From contig NZ_CP088296.1 in NCBI RefSeq assembly GCF_024666595.1, positions 806,001 through 870,000 on the forward strand: a DNA stretch of 64,000 bases, written 5' to 3'. Both the position numbers and the translations under genes were made by a program. Positions 39,964 to 48,248 of this stretch are shown piece by piece. Source of the DNA: Sphingomonas sp. J315 (GTDB taxonomy: Bacteria; Pseudomonadota; Alphaproteobacteria; Sphingomonadales; Sphingomonadaceae). Position 1 is the stretch's first letter; the number at the start of each line of letters is the position of its first letter. The notes under the pieces were generated by a model, which ran no database searches, was not told the DNA's origin, and saw only the letters and a list, made by a program, of their open reading frames with translations.

Positions 39964-41169
39964 GTGACGACCGACAACGGTTCAGGCGGCGCGAGGCGGC
40001 GCGGGACGGGATTCATCCTGCTGGTCGCGCTCGCCAATGCGGGGGGCGTGATCGCGTTCCTGCCGCTGCTCAGCTTGTTGCTGCCGGTCAAGATCGCGGA
40101 GATCGCGGGCGAGGCGCGGATCGGTCTGTTCACCGCCACGGTGATTGCCGGCGCCATCGCAGCCAGCCTGTCGAACATTGCATTTGGCTGGGCCAGCGAT
40201 CGCGCGCTCGCCCGGGGCGGCACGCGGCGATCCTGGGTCGTACTGGGCCTCGCCCTGCTCGGGCTATCGTTCGCGGCGGTGGCGCTGGCGCAGACTCCCA
40301 CCGCGATCATCCTCGCGATCATCCTGTTTCAGGTCGCCGTCAATGCACTGCTGTCCCCCATGTTCGCGATCATGGCCGACGAAGTGCCCGGGGCCCAGAT
40401 GGGCCTAGCCGGCGGACTGATCGCGCTCGGCTCCCCACTCGCCTCCGCGGTCGGCGCGCTGATGATCGGCCTCAACCTTGCCGGAGCAGGCGCGCAGCTC
40501 GGCTTCGTGTTCGGCGCCGTTCTCATCTGCGTGGTGCCACTGCTGCGGACCCCCTCGCGGCTCGCGGTCCCGGACAGCGCCAGCGCCCCGCCCCGCCTGC
40601 TCGGGCGCGATCTCGCCATTGCCTGGACCTCGCGGCTGCTCGTTCAGGTCGCGGGGAACGTCCTGTCGCTCTATCTGGTCTATTATTTCGTCAGCATCGA
40701 CCCCGATCTGTCCGCCGCCAAGCAGGTCGGTCCGATCGGGCAATTGATGACGATCGCCTACCTGCTTCCGCTACCCGTAGCGGTACTGCTTGGCCGCTGG
40801 TCCGACCGGATCGGGCGGCGCAAGCCGTTCCTGCTGGCCGCCGCCGCAGTCGCCGCCGCCGGGCTACTCGGCCTCGCCGTCGCGCGTGACTGGGGAGTCG
40901 CAGCCTCCGCCTTCGCGCTATATGCGATGGGGTCGTCGGTGTTCCTGTCGATCCATTCCGGCTTTGCGATGCAGTTGCTGCCCAGCCCCGACCATCGCGG
41001 GCGCGACCTCGGCCTCATCAACCTCACCAACACGCTGCCCGCGCTGATCGGCCCGGCGCTGGCCTGGGCGCTGTCCACCCCGCGCGATTTCGGGCCTGTG
41101 ATGCTGCTGCTCGCGGCGCTGACCCTGCTCGGCGGCGGGCTGGTCCTGGCCATTCGCCAGCAACGCTGA
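39964..41169 (+). CDS. MFS transporter, likely for the released sugar
   Basis: The 401-residue protein has 12 hydrophobic helices, with GWASDRALARGGTRRSW after helix 2 and LLGRWSDRIGRRKPFLL in the second half. Both are the DRxGRR loops of major facilitator transporters. It starts at a GTG with CGGAGAGG before it. Following the GH3 gene by 47 bases, it most likely imports glucose or small glucosides from the periplasm. The substrate is inferred from neighbours only. Confidence 0.85.
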   Translation: MTTDNGSGGARRRGTGFILLVALANAGGVIAFLPLLSLLLPVKIAEIAGEARIGLFTATVIAGAIAASLSNIAFGWASDRALARGGTRRSWVVLGLALLGLSFAAVALAQTPTAIILAIILFQVAVNALLSPMFAIMADEVPGAQMGLAGGLIALGSPLASAVGALMIGLNLAGAGAQLGFVFGAVLICVVPLLRTPSRLAVPDSASAPPRLLGRDLAIAWTSRLLVQVAGNVLSLYLVYYFVSIDPDLSAAKQVGPIGQLMTIAYLLPLPVAVLLGRWSDRIGRRKPFLLAAAAVAAAGLLGLAVARDWGVAASAFALYAMGSSVFLSIHSGFAMQLLPSPDHRGRDLGLINLTNTLPALIGPALAWALSTPRDFGPVMLLLAALTLLGGGLVLAIRQQR

Positions 41170-41267
41170 GCGGCGTCGCCGAAAAAAATCGAGACGGGGT
41201 GCTGATTTGCCGGGCAAGCCGGTTGACAGCCCCCGGACGCCCCCGTAGAGGCGCTCGCCTACCCCGT

Positions 41268-41354
41268 GCCCAGATGGCGGAATTGGTAGACGCACCAGCT
41301 TCAGGTGCTGGCGATCGCAAGGTCGTGGAGGTTCGAGTCCTCTTCTGGGCACCA
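41268..41354 (+). tRNA. tRNA-Leu, anticodon CAG
   Basis: The acceptor arms GCCCAGA and TCTGGGC pair perfectly. The anticodon stem CCAGC/GCTGG encloses TTCAGGT, giving anticodon CAG at 41302-41304, for CUG codons. A long variable arm, as in leucine tRNAs, and the TTCGAGTCC T-loop are present. The CCA end is encoded. Its 3' end is the likely integration point of the following element. Confidence 0.96.
41332..41354 (+). other. probable left attachment site (attL) of the element
   Basis: The 3' part of the tRNA-Leu gene, TTCGAGTCC through the CCA, sits directly before an integrase of the tRNA-targeting type. Such elements carry a copy of this end at the other border; that copy would be to the right of the window and is not seen. 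Confidence 0.5.
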
Positions 41355-41466
41355 GAGGCCTTTCCGGCGACGTCCGGGAAGGTCCAGTAAGCAGCTGGTT
41401 TTACAGCATATTTTCAGTGAAAATCGCCGAATGGAATCCGGGCTCATCCACCCGAATCCATCGGCA

Positions 41467-41499
41467 GCACCATCAAAATGATGGTGTTTTTGATGGTGC
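41467..41499 (+). promoter_or_regulatory. stem-loop in the integrase leader
   Basis: GCACCATCAAAA (41467) and TTTTGATGGTGC (41488-41499) pair over 12 bases with a TGATGGTGT loop. The motif CACCATCA occurs again right before the integrase ATG (41521-41528). This could control integrase translation or be a protein binding site used in recombination. Confidence 0.5.
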
Positions 41500-41527
41500 C
41501 GGCGAGCCCTTTGGAGCTAGCACCATC

Positions 41528-42760
41528 ATGGCACTGAATCACATCCAGATCACCAACGCCAAGCCCAGGGACAAAGCCTACAAGGTAGCCGACTCCGAGG
41601 GGCTTTACCTTCTCGTACAGCCGAACGGCGCGAAGCTCTGGCGTATGAATTACCGTCACCTTGGTCGGCAGAAGACACTGTATTTCGGGGCCTGGCCCGA
41701 GGTGGGAATCGCAGCGGCACGCCAGCGACGGACCGAAGCGAAAGAGCAGATCGCCGCCGGACTCGATCCGTGCGCAGAGAAGAGACTCTCTCGAATCGCG
41801 GAGAAGATCGCATCCGACAATACGTTCAAGACGGTTGCCGAGGAGTGGCTCGACAAGATTGAACGGGAGGGTCGGGCGCATGTCACGCTGGAGAAGATTC
41901 GCTGGCTATTGGGCATGGCCTATCCCACGATCGGCAACCTGCCGATCTCAAAGGTCACTGCGCAGGACGTGCTTTCCGTGTTGCGCAAGGTGGAGGCAAC
42001 TGGGCGCTACGAGAGCGCCCGCCGGATGCGCAGCGTACTAAGCCGCGTCCTTCGCTATGGCATCGCAACCGCCCGAGCAGACCGCGACGTAGCGGCCGAC
42101 CTTCGCGGTGCCCTCATCACACCCAAGGTCACGCACCTTGCAGCCATCACGACGCCGAAGGAAGCTGGTGCGCTGATGCGCGCGATCGAAGGCTACACTG
42201 GCCACGAGATTACTGCGGTCGCACTTCAGCTATCGCCGTACTTGTTTGTCCGGCCAGGAGAGTTGCGCAAGGCCGAATGGGCCGAAATTGAAGCGCAGAA
42301 TGCAATCTGGTCGATCCCGGCGGAGAAAATGAAAATGCGCCGCCCGCATCGGGTGTCGCTGTCCCGACAGGTCATGGCGCATCTCGATCACCTTCATACG
42401 CTCACCGGACATGGGAAATACCTGTTTCCATCCTTCAGGTCGGCGGACAAGCCGATGTCGGAGAACACGATCAACGCAGCGCTTCGCCGGCTTGGCTACA
42501 GTCAGCAGGAGATGACCGCGCATGGCTTTCGCGCCATGGCAGCAACGCTGCTCAACGAGATGGGCATCTGGAACCCCGATGCGATTGAAAAGCAGCTCGC
42601 TCACCTCGACGGCAGCGCGGTGCGCCGCGCTTACACGCGGGGAGAATATTGGGACGAGCGAGTCCGAATGATGCAGCACTGGTCGGACCATCTTGACCAG
42701 CTGCGTGACGGCGCAGCAATTTTTCGTCCGATCTTCGGGAGCGGAGGCGGTCGACGATAG
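41528..42760 (+). CDS. int: tyrosine-type site-specific integrase (P4-like)
   Basis: The 410-residue recombinase joins element and chromosome ends. It has the DUF4102-like N-terminal arm (ITNAKPRDKAYKVADSEGLYL), a core-binding region and the catalytic domain, with Arg in VRPGELRKAEW, HGFRAM for the His-x-x-Arg pair, then LAHLDGSAVRRAYTRGEYW with the Tyr nucleophile near the end. This type inserts at tRNA 3' ends, matching its position. I used ATG 41528, start of the conserved arm. Confidence 0.92.
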   Translation: MALNHIQITNAKPRDKAYKVADSEGLYLLVQPNGAKLWRMNYRHLGRQKTLYFGAWPEVGIAAARQRRTEAKEQIAAGLDPCAEKRLSRIAEKIASDNTFKTVAEEWLDKIEREGRAHVTLEKIRWLLGMAYPTIGNLPISKVTAQDVLSVLRKVEATGRYESARRMRSVLSRVLRYGIATARADRDVAADLRGALITPKVTHLAAITTPKEAGALMRAIEGYTGHEITAVALQLSPYLFVRPGELRKAEWAEIEAQNAIWSIPAEKMKMRRPHRVSLSRQVMAHLDHLHTLTGHGKYLFPSFRSADKPMSENTINAALRRLGYSQQEMTAHGFRAMAATLLNEMGIWNPDAIEKQLAHLDGSAVRRAYTRGEYWDERVRMMQHWSDHLDQLRDGAAIFRPIFGSGGGRR

Positions 42761-42762
42761 GG

Positions 42763-42975
42763 TTAGCCGCCGACCAGCTCCTTGAGGCTGCGATATGGTA
42801 TGAGTGTCGACCGACCGACCTTGACCGTCTCAAGATCGCCAGACTGGATAAGTTCATAAAGTCGAGAGCGGCTGATCCCCGTGATCTGGACCGCTGTCGC
42901 GATGCGCACGGACAATGGCTCGATCGCGACACCGCCATGCTCATGGTTCCGCGTCGGCAGGGAGGGTGAAGTCAT
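42763..42975 (-). CDS. small HTH protein, excisionase-like
   Basis: The 70-residue protein has a helix-turn-helix of the AlpA/excisionase DNA-binding type (TAVQITGISRSRLYELIQSG, followed by VKVGRSTLIPYRSL). Such proteins help excise elements or act as regulators. It is convergent with the integrase gene, two bases away, and its start overlaps the stop of the DUF2274 gene, so it is probably expressed with the conjugation genes. Confidence 0.8.
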   Translation of the reverse strand: MTSPSLPTRNHEHGGVAIEPLSVRIATAVQITGISRSRLYELIQSGDLETVKVGRSTLIPYRSLKELVGG

Positions 42976-43187
42976 GATTTCGCCTTCCCGCGGCTGAAAC
43001 CGCGATCGCTCTCAAGAAAGGAGCGAAGCATATAGGGGATCAGGTCAGTCACCTGCTCCGACTGACCATAGGCATCCCGATAGGCTTCCGCGTAGTCCGC
43101 CAGCAACTGGTTCAGGTCCGGCGTGATGGTGATGGTGAGCTTGATCGGCGTGCGATCAGGCAGCTTGGTCAGCTTAATGGTTGGCAT
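42972..43187 (-). CDS. DUF2274-type protein
   Basis: The 71-residue protein matches the DUF2274 family that regularly follows trbI in conjugative elements of alphaproteobacteria. The sequence KLTITITPDLNQLLADYAEAYRDAYG looks like a ribbon-helix-helix-like fold. GGAGAC stands before the ATG. Its role is unknown; a repressor or regulator of the trb operon is possible. Confidence 0.78.
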   Translation of the reverse strand: MPTIKLTKLPDRTPIKLTITITPDLNQLLADYAEAYRDAYGQSEQVTDLIPYMLRSFLESDRGFSRGKAKS

Positions 43188-43196
43188 CGTTGTCTC

Positions 43197-44414
43197 CTAG
43201 CCGCGCCAGGGCGCGAGAATCAGGTCGCGATGGACGACCAGCCGAACAGGGGCGCCGGGCCGGATCGTGATGGTCGGCTGAACTTGCAGGTTGCGCGACG
43301 TGATCTGGTCTCCAGCGCGGGAGACATTCTGCTGGGTCGATTCCCGAATTGCTTGAACGAGATCGCTTTCACCGGAGAAGGAGAGGTTGGCACCGACGCC
43401 CAACAGCGTTGAAATCGCGACGCCCTTGAGCAGCGTCCAGGTGTGGAAGTCGACCTTGTCGGCGAGTCCCGCATAGCCCGACGGGTCGGTCGCGGGGACG
43501 TTATCTAGCCGGATCGAACTGCCGTCGGGCAATATGATCCGCTGCCACACGATCAGCGCGCGCTTCTGCCCATACGCTACGACGCTGTCATAGCTGCCGA
43601 TCAGCCGAGCGCCCTGCGGAATGAGCAGGATGGAGCCGGTTGCGCTGTCATAGACCCGTTCGGTGACCTGGGCGGTGACGAGGCCGGGGAGATCTGACCT
43701 AAGACCGGTGATCAGACCTGCGGCGATCACGCTGCCGGCTGAAAGCATATTTGGTGATGCAGGTGGGGTCAGCCGATCACCGTTGACGTCGCCGCCGGAA
43801 TCGCGCTTGGCCACAAAATCGGCCTTGCGCTGCTGGGCGTTGGGATCGCGGTCCGGGTTGACTGCAGGCCGCGGCGCATCGGCGCTTGCCACCGGTGCCA
43901 GAGGCAATGCTGCCTGAGCCTCAGCGGTCGGGATTGGACGACTGCCCGACTGAACGAGCAACCCGGATTCTCGCGCAGCTCTCAATTCAGCAGCGCGCCG
44001 CTCACGTTCGGTTGCTGCCGCCTGATCGGCCCGGGCTGCCTCTCCTTCCACCGGCTCGGTTCCCATTGCGCGCTGATGATCGAGAATGGGTCGGCCGAGA
44101 TCACCAGGCAACGGCGGTCCGAGCTTGGGTACGTCGCCATAGCCGCCCGGAAGTGCGCTGAGCGCGTCGGTAGGGGGCTTCGCAATGATTGTCCGATCGT
44201 CAGCCTGGCCTACGAGCTGCAGATTGGATGGCCTGAGCGCAACCCAGGCGGTTGCGACAAGGCTGACGGAGCCGAGCGCCGCGATCGCCACGATGGCACC
44301 GCGCTTGAAACGGATCGCCCGCGCCGGCTGGGCGCGAAGTGCCAGTGTTTCCGGATCAGCCTTGCCGGGCGCTGCTTGGACATCAGTCGCCGGCCGATCA
44401 TTCCCGTCGGTCAT
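43197..44414 (-). CDS. trbI: conjugal transfer protein TrbI (VirB10-like)
   Basis: TrbI spans the envelope and links inner-membrane energy to the outer-membrane pore of the mating channel. The 405-residue protein has one N-terminal membrane helix (AIVAIAALGSVSLVATAWVAL), a proline-rich linker, then the TrbI domain with QVTERVYDSATGSILLIPQG and KVDFHTWTLLKGVAISTLLG. It starts four bases inside the trbG stop. Confidence 0.92.
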   Translation of the reverse strand: MTDGNDRPATDVQAAPGKADPETLALRAQPARAIRFKRGAIVAIAALGSVSLVATAWVALRPSNLQLVGQADDRTIIAKPPTDALSALPGGYGDVPKLGPPLPGDLGRPILDHQRAMGTEPVEGEAARADQAAATERERRAAELRAARESGLLVQSGSRPIPTAEAQAALPLAPVASADAPRPAVNPDRDPNAQQRKADFVAKRDSGGDVNGDRLTPPASPNMLSAGSVIAAGLITGLRSDLPGLVTAQVTERVYDSATGSILLIPQGARLIGSYDSVVAYGQKRALIVWQRIILPDGSSIRLDNVPATDPSGYAGLADKVDFHTWTLLKGVAISTLLGVGANLSFSGESDLVQAIRESTQQNVSRAGDQITSRNLQVQPTITIRPGAPVRLVVHRDLILAPWRG

Positions 44415-45265
44415 GATCCCCTCCGTGTCTTAGCGCCAGCCGCCAGCCGGCTGATGCGGACGACCTGCTGATTCTTCGTGCCGAGACGAAGCTCCGCAGC
44501 ATCGAAGATCCGATCGACCACGTAGAAACGGCCCTTCACCCGATAGTTGACCAGCTGGGCCTCGCCCTTTGCGTCCACCAGAAAGATCGGGGGAGCCACC
44601 CCGACAGCGAGCGACGCAGGAAACTCGATGAACGTCTGCCTGCCATCGTCGAACGCGCGTAGCGGCCGCCAGGAAGGACGATCGCCCGATACGACATAGT
44701 TGAAATGAAGAGTTTCCACCTCGATGCCGGCGGCCACCGGGGCCATTGCCTCGGCGGCCGTGGCCGCGCGTTTGAGGGCGATCAGCGCATCCTGCGGATA
44801 GGTCCATGAGAGCGCAGCCATCGCCGTCTTCCCGACGCTGGTGAGCGCAATATGATAGCTGCGGCGGTCAGTGGTGATCACAAGGTTGGTCGACAACCCA
44901 GCACTGAACGGTTTGACCAACACATGCGTACGCTTCGCGGTGCCCGATCCGCTGGTCGTATCGCCGATAACCCAGCGAGCCGTGTCGCCGCTGGCTACCG
45001 CCACGAGCGTTTCCCCTGGCTGGAGCGCAATGTCGGTAACCCGCCCGGGTGCGGTCATCACGCGATAGATTGCCCCTTCCGTAAAGGGATAAACCTGAAC
45101 GGCATGCAGGAAACCATTTGCAGCGGGTTCGATGGTTGCAAGGCGGTTGGCGGATGCGACCGTCCGTTGCGTCGGGCTGCTTTGAGATGGTGAAGCCCCG
45201 GCCGCATGCGCTGCTGGCGGAAGGGCAAGCACCAGCAGGGATGGCACTGCAAGGTAGCGGATCAT
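44411..45265 (-). CDS. trbG: conjugal transfer protein TrbG (VirB9-like)
   Basis: TrbG forms the outer ring of the secretion channel. The 284-residue protein has a signal peptide (LAVPSLLVLALPPAAHAAG), a VirB9 N-domain with VQVYPFTEGAIYRVMTAPG and the C-domain NYRVKGRFYVVDRIFDAAEL. The start at ATG 45265, preceded by GGAGAC, was chosen over the longer frame, which belongs to trbF. It overlaps trbI by four bases. Confidence 0.92.
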   Translation of the reverse strand: MIRYLAVPSLLVLALPPAAHAAGASPSQSSPTQRTVASANRLATIEPAANGFLHAVQVYPFTEGAIYRVMTAPGRVTDIALQPGETLVAVASGDTARWVIGDTTSGSGTAKRTHVLVKPFSAGLSTNLVITTDRRSYHIALTSVGKTAMAALSWTYPQDALIALKRAATAAEAMAPVAAGIEVETLHFNYVVSGDRPSWRPLRAFDDGRQTFIEFPASLAVGVAPPIFLVDAKGEAQLVNYRVKGRFYVVDRIFDAAELRLGTKNQQVVRISRLAAGAKTRRGS

Positions 45266-46069
45266 GGCTGTGTCTCCGGATTGGGGGTCGGTTGTGCGGC
45301 AAGGTTCGGATCGAGCGGCGAGCCCAGCGGCAGGTTGTCTGAGGACGGAGGCGGCGGCGTGCGCGCCGGGGCGGTGACCGTTGCCGGCTCGATCTCGCGG
45401 CTCCAGTCGATCGCATCGACGTAGATGCCGAGCGGATTCTTGCGAATCGTGTCCGCCGATACGGGCGGCTTCGTCACGATCGTCAAAATCCCCGTCCAGG
45501 TCGATGATCCCCCCCGCACTCCCGCGCTCGTAGGGCGTTTCGGTCCATTTCACCTGAAACGATCGCTCCGAGGCGCGGACGACGCTGGTCACCTGCACCG
45601 CCACGGTTCGCTCGCCGATCCGGGCGAACGGGTCCGCAGCCCTTGCATAGTCGTCGAGGGATCGGGCGCCGCGCTCGGTCACGAAGGCGTAGGCTGATAG
45701 CCAGTCGCGGCGCATCAGCACCGGGTCGAGCGAAACAGCGCGAACATTTTCGATGAACTTCGCCAGATGCCAGGCGATCTGTGGGTCTGTGGGCTTGTAT
45801 CCAGCCTCGGCCTCGGTGACCGCCCGTGCCTCGCCAAGACGATCGACCTCGACCACATAGGGCGTGACCCTGCTCTGGAGTGACTGCCAGATGAGTGCGG
45901 CAGACATGGCGCAGGTGAGCGTCAACGTTCCGAACGCCATTAGCCGCCAGTTTCGGGCCTGAACCCGGGCCGAGCCGATCCGCTCGTCCCACAGCTGACT
46001 GGCACGTTGGTAGGGCGTTTCGGGCTGGGGTGTCCGTCCGTAGCGCTGGACGGCGCGCTTGAAGATCAT
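45262..46069 (-). pseudogene. trbF: conjugal transfer protein TrbF (VirB8-like), frame broken at a C run
   Basis: TrbF is the inner-membrane VirB8-like part of the channel. The start MIFKRAVQRYGRTPQ, the single membrane helix (MAFGTLTLTCAMSAALIW) and the periplasmic domain to KWTETPYERGSAGG are in one frame. The end, SSTWTGILTIVTKPP to its stop, is in another. They meet at seven C (45509-45515), where six would give an unbroken protein of about 268 residues. Such a break would block transfer if real; I judge it an assembly error. Confidence 0.85.
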
Positions 46070-47373
46070 CAGTCGTCCCTTTCCTTGATGTCGGGGTGAG
46101 CGGAGGCACCGCCACGATCGCCCTGTTGAATCGAGTGCAGTGCGATCTGACGGTGATGACGAGCGTTTTGCTGCGCGCGCATCGATTGAGCCCATTCGGG
46201 CGCTCCTTCGCCGACAGTCGTTGAGGAGGCAGGCTCACCTGCGCCGGACCGATTGAGCGCGTTCCAGGCAGCCGTGCGGCCGCTCGATGCGGCTTCGCCA
46301 AGCCCGAGCGCGCTCGACGCGCGATCGCGGGCGGCGTTACCTGCGGCGCGGGCGACGCCGCCAAGGCCGGCAGCCATGGTCGGCGACGGGGCGGTGTCCT
46401 TGCCGAGCGTGTAAGCGGTCGATGCAGCCGATCCCATTGATGTCCCGGCGCGGACCGCGCTGAGCGCACCGCCCCCGATCGCGCTGGCCGCGCCCATCGT
46501 CGCACCGCCGGCAAGCATGGTGACGCCCGCCGCGCCGGCGGCCGTACCGAGCGCAGCGCCTGCACCCAGCTGCGGCGCGCCCGCTACCAAACCGGAGGCG
46601 ATGCCGGGACCGAAGATACCGAGGCCGAACAGCGAAAGCGCGCCGAGCGCGAGGCTCATCGCGGCACCGAGATCGGGCTCTTGTCCCTGCATCGAGGTGG
46701 TAAACTCGGCGAAAAAGTTCGAACCGATGCCGACGATGACCGCGAGCACCATCACCTTGATGCCCGAGCTGACCACATTGCCAAGCACGCGCTCGGCGAG
46801 GAAGCTGGTGCGGTTCCACAGCGCGAACGGCACGAGGATGAAGCCGGCGAGGCTCGTCAGCTTGAACTCAATGATGGTCACGAACATCTGCACGGCGAGG
46901 ATGAAGAAGGCGAGGATGACGATCGCCCAGGCAAACAGCAGGACCATGATCGTCAGGAAGTTCTCGAAGAAGCTGACAAAGCCCATCATGCTCGAGGCCT
47001 GCTCGAGCAGCGGCCAGGCGGCGCTGAAGCCGGTTGATGCGACTTGTCCGGGGCGAAGCAGGTCGTCGGCCGACAGCGTGCCGCCGCCAGCCGTCAGTCC
47101 GGCCTGGGCGAACGATTTGAAGATGATGTCAGCAAGCGTCGAGAAGCTGTTCAGGATGAACGCGAACGCACCAATGTAGAGGATTTTCTTGAGGAACCGG
47201 CCAAGGACGTTGTCGTCGCCACCCATTGCCCAGAACAGGCCAGCGAGCGTGATGTCGATCCCTATCAGCGTCGCGGTGAGAAATCCGACGTCATTGCCGA
47301 GCAGCCCGAATCCGCTGTCGATGTAGCGGATGAAGGCCTGCATGAAGCGGTCGATGACATTGAGATCTTGCAC
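46069..47373 (-). CDS. trbL: conjugal transfer protein TrbL (VirB6-like)
   Basis: TrbL is the polytopic inner-membrane part of the mating channel. It has five to seven hydrophobic helices, with DSGFGLLGNDVGFL and WAMGGDDNVLGRFLKKILYIGAF typical of the family. The C-terminal third is rich in Gly and Ala and then charged. I prefer a GTG start at 47373 (VQDLNVIDRF), as in other TrbL proteins, over a TTG at 47430. No clear ribosome site is seen, so the start is uncertain. The trbK gene that often lies next to trbJ is not evident. Confidence 0.88.
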   Translation of the reverse strand: MQDLNVIDRFMQAFIRYIDSGFGLLGNDVGFLTATLIGIDITLAGLFWAMGGDDNVLGRFLKKILYIGAFAFILNSFSTLADIIFKSFAQAGLTAGGGTLSADDLLRPGQVASTGFSAAWPLLEQASSMMGFVSFFENFLTIMVLLFAWAIVILAFFILAVQMFVTIIEFKLTSLAGFILVPFALWNRTSFLAERVLGNVVSSGIKVMVLAVIVGIGSNFFAEFTTSMQGQEPDLGAAMSLALGALSLFGLGIFGPGIASGLVAGAPQLGAGAALGTAAGAAGVTMLAGGATMGAASAIGGGALSAVRAGTSMGSAASTAYTLGKDTAPSPTMAAGLGGVARAAGNAARDRASSALGLGEAASSGRTAAWNALNRSGAGEPASSTTVGEGAPEWAQSMRAQQNARHHRQIALHSIQQGDRGGASAHPDIKERDD

Positions 47374-47501
47374 GGTTCGGCAGCTTTCGACTTGAGTAAA
47401 GGTGTCGCGGAGCCCGCCACCCGGGGGCAAGGCAAACGGACTCCGCGACGAGGCGGCGCGATCGGGGAGCTGGACTGCGCCGCCTCAGCTCGTCACCGCG
47501 C

Positions 47502-48248
47502 CTATTCGCGCGTGTAGGCTTGGCCGGTGCCCAGAAATTTCCGGGTGCGTTCCCGCCCTTCTGCCTCGGCCTGTGCACGACGCGCGGCTTCGGTTGCTTC
47601 GGCGCGGTATTGCGCCGCCATCATCTTCTGGATCTGGAACTGCTGCTTGGCGGTGAGTGCCAGTAGCTGGTTCGTGGCTTGTTGGGCTTGCAAGCCGCCC
47701 TCAGCGCCCTGGCTCTTCGCAACGATCTCGCTCAGCGTCCCGGCATCAGCCTGCACGTTGGTGACGATCTGGGATTGCACGCCCATCGCCTGCCGGAAGC
47801 CCGACATTGCGGCATCGAGCCGCGCTTTGGCGGCGACCACCTGTTTGTTGGTGGTCAGTGCCTGATTGAAGTCCTTGGGAAACAACTGGCTGAACTGCTG
47901 GTCCAGGCCATCGACCCTGAAATCGATCCCTTGCGCCTGCCCCATCAACCGGTCGATCGCAGCCAAGTTCTGGTTGAGCTGCTGGAGTTGCGGAAAGTCG
48001 ATCCGGCTGAGGTTCTTCGCCTGATTGATTAGCATCGTCGCTTCGTTCTGGAGCGACTGGATCTGATTGTTGATCTGGGTGAGCGTGCGCGCCGCAGTGA
48101 GCAGGTTCTGGCTGTAGTTGGTCGGGTCGAATACGCTGATTTGCGCGCGTGCCGGGGTGCTCGCACTGGCGAGCCCCATAGCCAGCGAACCGGCGGTTCC
48201 GATGCTGAGCGCGGACGCGATCAGGACTTTGCGGGTGACAATACGCAT
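47502..48248 (-). CDS. trbJ: conjugal transfer protein TrbJ (VirB5-like)
   Basis: TrbJ is a periplasmic component, related to the minor pilus protein VirB5. The 248-residue protein has a signal peptide (IASALSIGTAGSLAMGLASAS, cleaved near ARAQ) and then long helices of coiled-coil type, such as LTQINNQIQSLQNEATMLINQ. The C-terminus is rich in Arg and Glu. Its ATG touches the trbE stop. Confidence 0.9.
   Translation of the reverse strand: MRIVTRKVLIASALSIGTAGSLAMGLASASTPARAQISVFDPTNYSQNLLTAARTLTQINNQIQSLQNEATMLINQAKNLSRIDFPQLQQLNQNLAAIDRLMGQAQGIDFRVDGLDQQFSQLFPKDFNQALTTNKQVVAAKARLDAAMSGFRQAMGVQSQIVTNVQADAGTLSEIVAKSQGAEGGLQAQQATNQLLALTAKQQFQIQKMMAAQYRAEATEAARRAQAEAEGRERTRKFLGTGQAYTRE

Noticed and set aside
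45262..46069. Programmed ribosomal frameshift in trbF
   Set aside because: The break looks like the seven other homopolymer breaks in the window, and TrbF is made from one frame in known elements.
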